Assembly: GCF_003058195.1 (NCBI RefSeq)
Contig: NZ_QBUH01000003.1
Coordinates: forward strand, 248,001 to 312,000
From: Elizabethkingia sp. YR214
Lineage (GTDB): Bacteria; Bacteroidota; Bacteroidia; Flavobacteriales; Weeksellaceae
DNA length: 64,000 nt
Direction: 5' to 3'
Below the pieces are notes generated by a model. That model saw nothing but the letters and a program-made list of their open reading frames with translations. It searched no databases and had not been told where the DNA came from. The translations under genes and the position numbers were made by a program. This document shows, piece by piece, positions 56,689 to 64,000 of the stretch; position 1 is the first letter of the stretch; every line of letters starts with the position of its first letter.

Positions 56689-58584
56689 TTACTTTTTTAG
56701 TTGTGCAAAGCTTCTTTGAATAAAGTCAGTAAGGTCTTTTCCTTTCAGTAAGTTTTGGGAAAGCTTAGCCAGATCCAGAGCCTGTTTTACTAAAGCATTT
56801 TTATCTTCAGTATTTTCAGTTTTCAGAATACCGGTAGCCAGATCACTATTGGCATTTACAACAAGGTTGTACATATCCGGGAAGCCTCCCATTGCAAACA
56901 TTCCGCCGCCACCAGTCATCTGCATGTCTTTCATACGACGCATAAATTCCGGCTGGGTTATAATAAACGGAGCATCATCGCTGTCCATATCTTCTAATTG
57001 TACTGTGTAAGCCTGGTCGTTTACAGCTTTTTCAACAGATTTTTTTAAAGTCTCCTTTTCTGCATCATTTAATTTAGCAATTACAGGCTCATCTTTCTTA
57101 ATAAGATTATTGATGTGGTCTGCATCTACTCTCGCAAAAGAGATGTTTTCTTTAGAAGATTCAAGTTTCTGGATCAAATGCGGGATAATAGGAGAGTCTA
57201 ATAAAAGAACCTCGTATCCTTTAGCTTTAGCATTTTGAATATAACTATCCTGCTCGTTGGTATTGGATGCATATAGAATAACCAGTTTTCCGTCTTTATC
57301 GGTTTGTAATGGTTTTATTTTTTCAGTTAGTTCATCCCATAAGTAATGCTTACCGTCCGTTGTCGGATAAAGTGCAAACTTGTCAGATTTCTCATAGAAT
57401 TTATCTTCAGAAATCATTCCATATTCGATAACCACTTTTATGTCACTCCATTTCTTCTCATAATCTTCACGGTTTTCATTGATTAATGAAACCATTTTAT
57501 CTGCCACTTTCTTCGTGATGTAAGAAGAAATCTTTTTTACAGCCCCATCGGCCTGTAGGTACGAACGGGAAACATTTAACGGGATATCCGGAGAATCAAT
57601 TACCCCACGAAGTAACATCAGGAAGTCCGGAACAATACCTTTTACTTCATCTGTTACAAAAACCTGATTCTGGTATAACTGAATCTTATCTTTTTCGATA
57701 TTAAGATTGTTCCCTAGTTTAGGGAAGAATAAAATACCGGTCAGGTTGAATGGGTAATCAACATTCAGGTGAATATTAAATAAAGGTTCTTCAAACTGCA
57801 TTGGATACAACTCGTGGTAGAACTTTTGATAATCTTCACTTGTAAGCTCACTTGGAGATTTTGTCCATGCCGGATTAGGATTATTGATGATGTTGTCTAC
57901 TTCTATAGTTTCAGGTTTAGCATCTTCTGTAGCTCCTTCTGGAAGAGGTAGCGTTTCTGTTTTTATTCCGAATTTAATAGGAACAGGCATAAACTTGTTA
58001 TACTTTAAAAGTAGCTCGCGAATACGGGACTCTTCTAAGAACTCAGTTGAGTCTTCAGCGATATGAAGAATAATCTCAGTTCCGCGATCTGTTTTTGCGG
58101 TTGTTTCTTCCAGTGTAAATTCAGGGCTTCCATCGCAAATCCAGTGTACAGCAGATTCTCCTTCTTTGTATGATTTAGAAATAATTTCCACTTTGTCTGC
58201 AACCATAAATGCAGAGTAGAATCCTAAACCAAAGTGTCCGATAATTCCGGAATCTTTAGCAGAATCCTTGTACTTTTCCAGAAACTCTTCGGCTCCGGAG
58301 AAAGCAACCTGGTTGATATATTTTTCTACCTCTTCAGCAGTCATACCAATTCCCTGATCTGTAATATGAAGTGTTTTGTTGTCTTTGTCTATTTTAACTT
58401 CAATCTTTGGATTGCCATATTCTACTTTGGCTTCACCGATAGAAGTAAGATGCTTTAGTTTTAGTGTTGCGTCTGTTGCATTAGAAATAAGTTCTCTTAA
58501 GAAGATTTCGTGATCACTGTAAAGAAATTTTTTGATAAGTGGGAAAATGTTTTCCACCGATACATTGATATTTCCTTTTGCCAT
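56689..58584 (-). CDS. htpG: Chaperone HtpG (Hsp90)
   Basis: A 631-aa Hsp90 homologue. The N-terminal ATPase domain shows FLRELISNATDATLKLKHL, DQGIGMT and GHFGLGFYSAFMVAD. The middle domain has SPDIPLNVSRSYLQAD with the catalytic-loop Arg. The C-terminal part has MRRMKDMQMTGGGG. It is shorter in the linker than eukaryotic Hsp90, as in other bacteria. Confidence 0.97.
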   Translation of the reverse strand: MAKGNINVSVENIFPLIKKFLYSDHEIFLRELISNATDATLKLKHLTSIGEAKVEYGNPKIEVKIDKDNKTLHITDQGIGMTAEEVEKYINQVAFSGAEEFLEKYKDSAKDSGIIGHFGLGFYSAFMVADKVEIISKSYKEGESAVHWICDGSPEFTLEETTAKTDRGTEIILHIAEDSTEFLEESRIRELLLKYNKFMPVPIKFGIKTETLPLPEGATEDAKPETIEVDNIINNPNPAWTKSPSELTSEDYQKFYHELYPMQFEEPLFNIHLNVDYPFNLTGILFFPKLGNNLNIEKDKIQLYQNQVFVTDEVKGIVPDFLMLLRGVIDSPDIPLNVSRSYLQADGAVKKISSYITKKVADKMVSLINENREDYEKKWSDIKVVIEYGMISEDKFYEKSDKFALYPTTDGKHYLWDELTEKIKPLQTDKDGKLVILYASNTNEQDSYIQNAKAKGYEVLLLDSPIIPHLIQKLESSKENISFARVDADHINNLIKKDEPVIAKLNDAEKETLKKSVEKAVNDQAYTVQLEDMDSDDAPFIITQPEFMRRMKDMQMTGGGGMFAMGGFPDMYNLVVNANSDLATGILKTENTEDKNALVKQALDLAKLSQNLLKGKDLTDFIQRSFAQLKK

Positions 58585-58631
58585 AATTATTTAGATTTTT
58601 TTTATTTATGATTTACAGACGAATTTTTTCA

Positions 58632-58670
58632 AAAAAAATACCATCCTGTCAAAAGTGACAGAATGGCATT
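58632..58670 (-). terminator. Hairpin after recA (terminator, possibly also a regulatory site)
   Basis: CCATCCTGTCA (58641-58651) and TGACAGAATGG (58656-58666) form an 11-bp inverted repeat with one mismatch around AAAG. On the minus strand it is followed by eight T, so it terminates recA. Its position 60 bp upstream of htpG could also place an operator there. Confidence 0.7.
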
Positions 58671-58737
58671 TTTTAAAGCTATATGAGAAATTAAAGGCTA
58701 TGAGTTTTTAACTTCAAATTTCTAATTCCAGATTGTA

Positions 58738-59739
58738 TTATTTTTCGTTGATCTTCTCCTTGATTTTTTCTTCTAATTCTTCCTGAAGTTCCGGATTGTC
58801 TTTGATAACGTCTTTTACCGCATCACGACCCTGACCTAATTTCGTGTCATTGTAACTGAACCAAGAACCGCTCTTCTGGATAACTCCTAATTCAACACCC
58901 TGATCCAGAATTTCTCCTACTTTGGAAACTCCTTCACCGTACATAATGTCGAATTCTGCTTGTTTGAATGGAGGAGCTACTTTGTTTTTTACAATTTTTA
59001 CTTTTACACGGCTACCTACAGCCTCATCACCTTGTTTTATCGGTGCACTTGCCTTACGGATGTCAATTCTTACAGACGCATAGAATTTAAGAGCATTACC
59101 ACCAGTTGTAGTTTCAGGATTACCGAACATTACACCGATTTTCTCTCTTAACTGATTAATGAAAATTACCGTACATTTTGTTTTGGCAATAGTAGCTGTA
59201 AGCTTTCTTAATGCCTGAGACATCAACCTGGCATGAAGACCCATTTTAGAATCTCCCATTTCTCCTTCGATTTCAGCTTTTGGAGTTAAGGCTGCTACAG
59301 AGTCTATTACAACAATATCAATTGCTCCTGAACGGATAAGGTTGTCAGCAATTTCTAATGCCTGTTCACCATTGTCTGGCTGAGAAATAATAAGATCTTC
59401 TAAGTTAATTCCTAGTTTGGCTGCATAATTTCTGTCGAAAGCATGCTCAGCATCAATAAATGCTGCAATTCCGCCTTGTTTTTGTGCTTCAGCAATTGCG
59501 TGAAGCGTTAGGGTTGTTTTACCTGAAGATTCTGGTCCATAGATTTCGATAATTCTTCCTTTTGGGTAACCACCAACACCTAATGCAAGGTCAAGTCCTA
59601 AAGAACCTGAAGGAATAACTTCGATAGAGTGGTCTACAGAATCCTCTCCTAAAGTCATTACCGTTCCTTTTCCGTAGGTTTTATCAAGCTTTTCCAGCAC
59701 AAGGGCCAGCGCTTTTTTCTTATCGTCTGTATTGCTCAT
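58738..59739 (-). CDS. recA: Recombinase RecA
   Basis: A 333-aa recombinase that forms filaments on single-stranded DNA and drives strand exchange and the SOS response. Walker A is GPESSGKTT, Walker B is in [10 protein letters not shown], and loop L1/L2 regions ([34 protein letters not shown]) are intact. The acidic C terminus ends [11 protein letters not shown]. Length is normal. Confidence 0.98.
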   Translation of the reverse strand: MSNTDDKKKALALVLEKLDKTYGKGTVMTLGEDSVDHSIEVIPSGSLGLDLALGVGGYPKGRIIEIYGPESSGKTTLTLHAIAEAQKQGGIAAFIDAEHAFDRNYAAKLGINLEDLIISQPDNGEQALEIADNLIRSGAIDIVVIDSVAALTPKAEIEGEMGDSKMGLHARLMSQALRKLTATIAKTKCTVIFINQLREKIGVMFGNPETTTGGNALKFYASVRIDIRKASAPIKQGDEAVGSRVKVKIVKNKVAPPFKQAEFDIMYGEGVSKVGEILDQGVELGVIQKSGSWFSYNDTKLGQGRDAVKDVIKDNPELQEELEEKIKEKINEK

Positions 59740-59883
59740 CTAAAATTTAATTTTTTCAAAATTACGGAAATAAATATACTAAAACCACTCTGTGGATAAA
59801 AATTACGATGTATTTTTTAATATTGAAATTCAACCGGATAGCGGTTTTCAGAGAAGAAAGAGCGTATTTTTTTTAGGAAAAAC

Positions 59884-59913
59884 TTGCAAAGTAAAAAATT
59901 TGTTGTAAATTTG
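59884..59913 (+). promoter_or_regulatory. Promoter of tRNA-Gln
   Basis: TTG at 59884-59886 and TAAATTTG at 59906-59913 with a 19-bp spacer, 16 bp before the tRNA. Confidence 0.75.
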
Positions 59914-59929
59914 CACCACAATAAAACAG

Positions 59930-60000
59930 AGACCCATGGTGTAGCGGTAACACTACTGATTTTGGTTCAGTCATCTGGGGTTCGAATCCCTGTGGGTCTA
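59930..60000 (+). tRNA. tRNA-Gln (anticodon TTG)
   Basis: The cloverleaf can be drawn: acceptor AGACCCA/TGGGTCT, D arm GTGTAGCGGTAACAC, anticodon stem ACTGA/TCAGT with loop TTTTGGT (anticodon TTG), and T arm TGGGG-TTCGAAT-CCCTG. The discriminator base is A and no CCA is encoded. It marks the boundary between the core region and the ArdA-bearing region. Confidence 0.95.
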
Positions 60001-60012
60001 CAGTTTAAGGCA

Positions 60013-60047
60013 AGCAATCATCTGATATTCAGGTGATTGTTTTTTTA
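60013..60047 (+). terminator. Terminator after tRNA-Gln
   Basis: Stem CAATCATCTG/CAGGTGATTG (one G-T pair) followed by eight T, 15 bp behind the tRNA. Confidence 0.85.
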
Positions 60048-60068
60048 TTTTGTCTGCTTTTTCTAAAA

Positions 60069-60092
60069 AGGTCAAGGTTGAGGTCAAGGTTG
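60069..60092. repeat. Tandem 12-bp repeat
   Basis: AGGTCAAGGTTG occurs twice in direct succession (60069-60080, 60081-60092), just behind the ardA stop and the tRNA terminator. Confidence 0.8.
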
Positions 60093-60103
60093 TTTTTAAT
60101 ATT

Positions 60104-60643
60104 TTAATAATTCCTAAAATAATGATTATTACTTGTGCTATAATCATACATCACGTTTCTTGCAGTACTTTCCCAATCAATACAAATGTAAGAAGGTATA
60201 TTTTGTAGAATGTCTCCCGTTTCTTCTAAAAGCGACTGAACGAAAGTTTCATCATCTGAATGTTCACCTACGTAACACTCGTTAATTCGGTCAATAACCT
60301 CGTTTAAATCGCTTATTCCAAAGCAATCAATAAAAGATTCAATAACTTCTATATCATAGCCAGAATCGCTTATTTGACTTATTAAATCATAAATATCATT
60401 TGAGATATAAGATTCACTAATTAATCCTAAAGACTGAATAAAAGAAGGACACTCATAATCCTGAAACATAAACTCTGGATCTTCTTCATCCTGATGAAGT
60501 TCTTTCATTGCTTCTAATAATTCGTCATAATCTGAATAATCAGATAGATTAAGCCATTCACCAAATAAACTTCCTTCATTGTACTTTTTGTACGTTCCTA
60601 CATAGATACAGATAGTATCAAGACAATTTAATAACTTTGTCAT
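60104..60643 (-). CDS. ardA: Antirestriction protein ArdA
   Basis: A 179-aa very acidic DNA-mimic protein that blocks type I restriction enzymes. The start IYVGTYKKYNEGSLFGEWLNLSDY matches the ArdA N-terminal domain. The middle EEDPEFMFQDYECPSF and the C-terminal YICIDWESTARNVMYDY fit domains two and three. ArdA is carried by conjugative elements and helps them survive entry into a restricting host. It is separated from tRNA-Gln only by the terminator and a tandem repeat. Confidence 0.92.
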   Translation of the reverse strand: MTKLLNCLDTICIYVGTYKKYNEGSLFGEWLNLSDYSDYDELLEAMKELHQDEEDPEFMFQDYECPSFIQSLGLISESYISNDIYDLISQISDSGYDIEVIESFIDCFGISDLNEVIDRINECYVGEHSDDETFVQSLLEETGDILQNIPSYICIDWESTARNVMYDYSTSNNHYFRNY

Positions 60644-60682
60644 GTCGATGATTTTTAATGCGTTTAAAGATTTATTGATTTT

Positions 60683-60717
60683 GCCTTGTTGTGCTCGAAC
60701 ACTTCAAGGCTTTTTTA
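60683..60717 (+). terminator. Hairpin in the ardA leader region
   Basis: GCCTTG ... CAAGGC (60683-60710, with inner GTG/CAC pairs) followed by six T on the plus strand, opposite to ardA. It may end a rightward transcript or act as an RNA structure in the ardA leader; its role is unclear. Confidence 0.5.
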
Positions 60718-61276
60718 TGTTTATATCTGTAGAAAAGTAGAACTGAAAATGTTCTAAGATACTGTAATAAAGTCAATAACCATGCCGGTTAGCAGGGTTT
60801 TTAATCTAAAAATTAAAGTTTTTAAACAAATTTTAAACAAATTTTTAAGTAAGATGACGGATATAAAATAAATCTCATAAAATTGTCAGTTTAGACAGAA
60901 AAACAGTAAGTGGAAAAATAAAATGATGACAACAAAAAGCTGGATTGCACAAAACAACTGCTCGAAAAAGATATGTAGATTGGTAGGGGGTAGCAGAAGA
61001 AGGTAATTCTCTGGGTACTATGAAGCTTATGGTAGGCTGCGTCTTTACACACTAGTTAGAAATGTATCTATACAGATCAGTTGGTATTGGTTTGGGGATA
61101 CCGTCAAAATTGTCAGATTAAAACCAGTTTACACTGGATTTCTATATTGAATTTTTGAAAATGATTTGGTAGGGGGTAAAAACAATACTCGGGTTTAGAG
61201 TCTTTCTGTATGATCTAAATAGTAAAAGTAATATAGTATTTAGACGTTGTAGTATGCTTTTATTTTTAATGAACAG

Positions 61277-61348
61277 ATGTCCTAATTTTTGACAAAGACT
61301 ACTATAGGGTTCAGTTGGTTTTTTAAGAGGGTTGGTTTGGGGTGGTTG
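61277..61348 (+). repeat. Degenerate direct repeat, copy 1
   Basis: About 72 bp from ATGTCCTAATTTTT to GTTGGTTTGGGG align without gaps (roughly 70-75 percent identity by eye) with 63459-63530. A weaker related segment lies at about 62158-62196. Confidence 0.5.
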
Positions 61349-62144
61349 AGTTTTGTGTATATACCGGAATCTCTCTCTTTTGAGTTAAGTGCCTTATCTT
61401 ATTTGTTTAATACGCTTTTTCCGTCATACTGTATACCTATTGCAGTGTTAATATATAATACACTATCACGGGAAGTTTTTAGAAGCCCCCAAAGCCAATC
61501 AACCTTATTAACCATTCATACCCTAAACCACTCTATCTACACATTAATACATTCAAGAGCTTTATAAAAAGTATAGTTCCATCTTATCCTTGTTATGTAG
61601 ATAGGAGATGGTTATAAGTATAATGAATACTGATTTAGGGGAATGTTGAGATCAGTTTGATTTAAGATTGTTTGTGATGAGCCGGCTTTGGTATGATAAT
61701 TCAAAAAGACTGCTCTGAAACGCGACATCTACCTGCCATAAGTACTTAACAGATATTTTGCAATCATATAATGATATAGTATATCCTGTTATTATTATCC
61801 TACCGTGTATATGTAAGGTATGATAGGCTGGTTTAGTATAGCATATTGGATATAGTGTAATGATATAGATTGTATTGAGGGCGGCGGTTTTATTTTGACG
61901 TAATGGAAATAGTATCTATGTGAAAGTGTTTGTCCATTCGATTAATCCCATTATCCTCTAAAACCAAATTTTGGAAGTTGTGGGTATCTATATATGCCTT
62001 CAAATAAGCCATTTAAAGGCTCTTAGAGTCGGATGTTCAAGAAAAGGAATCGATCTGTCAAATGAATACCTAGAATAGCCTTAAAAGGACCTGTTTTCGA
62101 CTCTTTTCTCAATGATATTCAAAGATATTGTAAAGTAATAGTCG

Positions 62145-62232
62145 TTCGGGCAGTCTTTTTAGAGTTGCGTTTGGGTATTGGTTGTTGGGGGGATTTCATT
62201 ATCCAACATTATTTTAAAACCAACTGCCCGAA
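62145..62232. repeat. Inverted repeat with 10-bp arms
   Basis: TTCGGGCAGT (62145-62154) and ACTGCCCGAA (62223-62232) are exact reverse complements separated by 68 bp. Confidence 0.65.
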
Positions 62233-62340
62233 AGTAGTTTAAAATCATTCTGTTTTAACAATTTGAAATAATAAGAACTTCGGGGTAGGTAAATAATTTT
62301 CATAAACTTTATAAAAATATTATAATTAACCCGTTCTGTA

Positions 62341-62398
62341 TTTAAATAATACAGACTTTTAAATTATTAATATTAACTTTCTGAAATTTGTTGATGAA
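62341..62398. repeat. Direct repeat at the lipoprotein 3' end, copy 1
   Basis: From TTTAAATAATACAGACTTTT to TTTGTTGATGAAC; it includes the last codons of the lipoprotein gene. A second copy lies at 63235-63296. Confidence 0.7.
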
Positions 62399-63104
62399 CC
62401 TCAATTTCTTCAGATATAGAAAAATTTTTAACTGTATACTTTAATATTTGTTTTCCAGAGATATTACTATTTGTAGTAATACTAAAATTAGATATGTCAC
62501 TTATCGGATACTCTTTGTCGAACTCAACTTTAATATTATTAAATTTTATTATACCGGAGTATGGTTTGAATTTAATAGTATATCCCTTAGTGTCTGAGCT
62601 CCTTTCTGGGATAATTTTTTCAGTATATGTATAATCTTGTCCTTTATATTGTTTATTTGAATTTCCTGTAGCATCAGGTAAAAATGTAAAACCAGATGGT
62701 ATATAGTCTAAAATAAAAGTTTCAGTAAGGGATTGCCCCTTCTCATTTTTTACAGAAATTGACACATTGTGTATCCCCGCTTCCTTTCCGACATATTCCA
62801 AAAAATTATTTTGATTTTTTAATTGATATTCCTTGTTTTTTTCTAGTATTATATTATCAAGTTTTAATTCACTATCAAAATTACTGGAATACTTAATATA
62901 CATCGGGACGGTATTGAAATTATAGCTAGCATTAATATTAAATACAATATTAGTAGTCTCACCACCAATTTTCCTTTGAAAATCACTATCACGAACAATA
63001 GTAAAATTATACTGATTGTTTTCGGTTTCTTTATCGGAGCGACAACTATTAGTGAATATAGTCAATGAAAATAGCGTGAAGAAGGTTAAATAAAATGTTC
63101 TCAT
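62373..63104 (-). CDS. Lipoprotein with two similar domains, weakly TraQ-like
   Basis: A 243-aa lipoprotein (signal ending TNSC, Cys21). Two halves resemble each other: VPMYIKYSSNFDSELKLDNIILEKNKEY in the first and GYTIKFKPYSGIIKFNNIKVEFDKEYP in the second, each followed by a ...VSVKN/YTVKN strand. An internal duplication is therefore likely. The pattern recalls the TraQ/DUF3872 proteins of Bacteroidota conjugative elements, which fits the nearby ArdA, but the match is weak. The gene's 3' end is repeated at 63235-63296. Confidence 0.55.
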   Translation of the reverse strand: MRTFYLTFFTLFSLTIFTNSCRSDKETENNQYNFTIVRDSDFQRKIGGETTNIVFNINASYNFNTVPMYIKYSSNFDSELKLDNIILEKNKEYQLKNQNNFLEYVGKEAGIHNVSISVKNEKGQSLTETFILDYIPSGFTFLPDATGNSNKQYKGQDYTYTEKIIPERSSDTKGYTIKFKPYSGIIKFNNIKVEFDKEYPISDISNFSITTNSNISGKQILKYTVKNFSISEEIEVHQQISES

Positions 63105-63234
63105 GTGTGTTTTAAATTTATAAATAGAAAATAATCAAAGTATTGATAATATAATTATGGTGATTATCAAATATATAAATTTAAAACGTATAGTGATTTT
63201 ATTTTTAATATTAATTTTTTTACCTGTTGTGAAT

Positions 63235-63296
63235 TTTAAATAATATAGACTTTTAAATTATTGATATTTCAATTGAAATAGAATTTGTTGATGAAT
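63235..63296. repeat. Direct repeat of the lipoprotein 3' end, copy 2
   Basis: From TTTAAATAATATAGACTTTT to GAATTTGTTGATGAA; on the minus strand the codons for His-Gln-Gln-Ile near the lipoprotein C terminus are kept and then diverge. It is probably a remnant of a duplicated gene. Confidence 0.7.
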
Positions 63297-63458
63297 TAAA
63301 CAACGGTTGGCAGTGTAAAATATAAAAATATGTTAAAACTAATTTAGTCCAGATTTCAATCAATGAATTTCCAGAATCAATCTGGCCGGGGTATAAAAAA
63401 CAAGCCCACATTAATAATATACTTTTCAAACTGCATATAGTATTATATAAAAGCGGGG

Positions 63459-63530
63459 ATGTCCAAAATTATTGCAAAGACATCTAAAGAGTTCTGTTTG
63501 GTTTTTGAGAAGATTTGGTTTGGGGGATAA
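63459..63530 (+). repeat. Degenerate direct repeat, copy 2
   Basis: From ATGTCCAAAATTATT to TTTGGTTTGGGGGATAA; aligns with 61277-61348. Confidence 0.5.
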
Positions 63531-63815
63531 TGATATGAAAGGTGTACCGTAGTAAGTTTATGATAATTCTTTTGAAAGTTAGAAGGAGTAAGGTTTTGGG
63601 ATTAGAAAAAAATATCCACTCTATTCATGTCCTAAAGTTTTTACTCTTTAATAGTATTGAAGTGGGTGCTTCTTCTGTCGTAATACCTATTATACTGTAT
63701 TTTAATATATGTTGATTACTCCTAATTTAATTAAAGATTGCTGAACAATGATTACAAGTAGTTCTATTATATAAATTTATAATATATAGCTTGTAGGCTT
63801 GAGGCATATAAAGCA

Positions 63816-63846
63816 AAAGTCCAGAGGAATCTCTGGACTTTTTTTA
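63816..63846. terminator. Terminator near the right edge
   Basis: Perfect stem AAGTCCAGAG/CTCTGGACTT with loop GAAT, T run on the plus side, A-rich flank on the other. It lies just behind the stop of the partial gene at 63858. Confidence 0.8.
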
Positions 63847-63857
63847 AGATTAAATTA

Positions 63858-64000
63858 CTAGTTAAGGTTTTTAAATTCTTGATCAGAAATTGTTCCTGTA
63901 TAAATATCTTTTAATTCTTTCATATGAGCTTGTATTTTTTTATCTATACTGGCATCCGGGTTGAAGTTACTATCTGTTTCAGGGAATTCTTTATATCCAA
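63858..64000 (-). CDS. C-terminal end of an unidentified gene (runs off the window)
   Basis: On the minus strand an open frame enters from the right edge and ends with TAG at 63860-63858. The visible 47 residues, including NFNPDASIDKKIQAHMKELK and ending SDQEFKNLN, look like a soluble helical tail. A terminator hairpin follows the stop, supporting a real gene. No family can be named. Confidence 0.5.
   Translation of the reverse strand, partial: GYKEFPETDSNFNPDASIDKKIQAHMKELKDIYTGTISDQEFKNLN

Larger units (their letters stand above)
60718..62340. other. About 1.6 kb without a convincing gene
   Basis: All frames are closed by stops except short ones without recognisable products. The region holds several plus-strand copies of a G-rich motif (TTGGTAGGGGGTA at 60980 and 61166, related forms near 61087, 61333 and 62178), a degenerate repeat that recurs at 63459, and an inverted repeat at 62145-62232. 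It looks like decayed mobile or repeat DNA. Confidence 0.6.
63105..63813. other. About 700 bp without a convincing gene
   Basis: Holds the second copy of the lipoprotein 3'-end repeat (63235-63296) and the second copy of the degenerate repeat (63459-63530). The latter contains a 23-codon ATG-to-TAA frame of unknown relevance. Otherwise AT-rich sequence without a recognisable product. Confidence 0.55.

Noticed and set aside
60980-61178. Possible CRISPR array from the repeated G-rich motif
   Set aside because: Copies are irregularly spaced, degenerate and only about 13 bp long, and no cas gene is in the window.
61289-61567. 92-codon plus-strand frame in the gene-poor region
   Set aside because: It starts with TTG, its first part is one copy of the degenerate repeat, and the product has no recognisable pattern or promoter.

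Overview
The window looks like a chromosomal segment of a flavobacterium of the Weeksellaceae type (Elizabethkingia/Chryseobacterium-like). This rests on the low GC content, repeated Bacteroidota-type promoters (TTG-N17-23-TAnnTTTG), few Shine-Dalgarno sequences, two SusC/SusD pairs, a GLPGLI-family protein and an AraC regulator with an N-terminal membrane domain. The genus is an inference; the class is well supported.

Layout. 1-5956: minus-strand accessory metabolic and stress genes (GNAT fragment, proline-iminopeptidase-like lipoprotein, DinB, two YdeI/OmpD-associated proteins, tautomerase-like protein, NTF2-like protein, Nudix hydrolase, secreted HExxH protein). 6121-13379: an accessory block of poorly conserved minus-strand genes (orphan proteins, GLPGLI, TPR, DUF2314 lipoprotein) with a duplicated palindromic intergenic element and a gene remnant. 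It ends in a compact FRG - small ORF - PIN cassette directly downstream of groESL, which is the best candidate for a defence system here. 13529-29466: core genes (groEL/groES, an M1 peptidase, HupE/UreJ-like and DUF6702-like proteins, acpH, epimerase, VanW/methyltransferase/AraC/radA cluster, pyrG-yidC).

29517-29654 holds a 45-aa double-glycine-leader peptide, on the minus strand between yidC and rnhB. 30437-39994 is a tandem duplication of a SusC-SusD nutrient-uptake locus with conserved promoters. 40073-59739 is mostly core: argS, S9 and M1 peptidases, menE, arfB, a deoxyhypusine-synthase-like protein, acyltransferase, a Dph6-like/Atl-like/Crp operon, a DJ-1/PfpI protein, a divergent HxlR/oxidoreductase pair, hydrolases, htpG and recA.

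After tRNA-Gln (59930-60000) the character changes. An ArdA antirestriction gene is followed by about 1.7 kb with no convincing gene but several degenerate G-rich direct repeats. Next come a lipoprotein with an internal duplication (weakly TraQ-like) and a remnant of a second copy of its 3' end. This looks like the edge of a decayed or distant integrative element, but no integrase or attachment-site duplication is visible in the window.

Transcription units are well delimited by strong hairpin terminators, several of them shared between convergent genes. Several intergenic regions carry candidate operators: a CRP-type site, TetR-type tandem palindromes, HxlR-type palindromes and a possible chaperone-linked motif.
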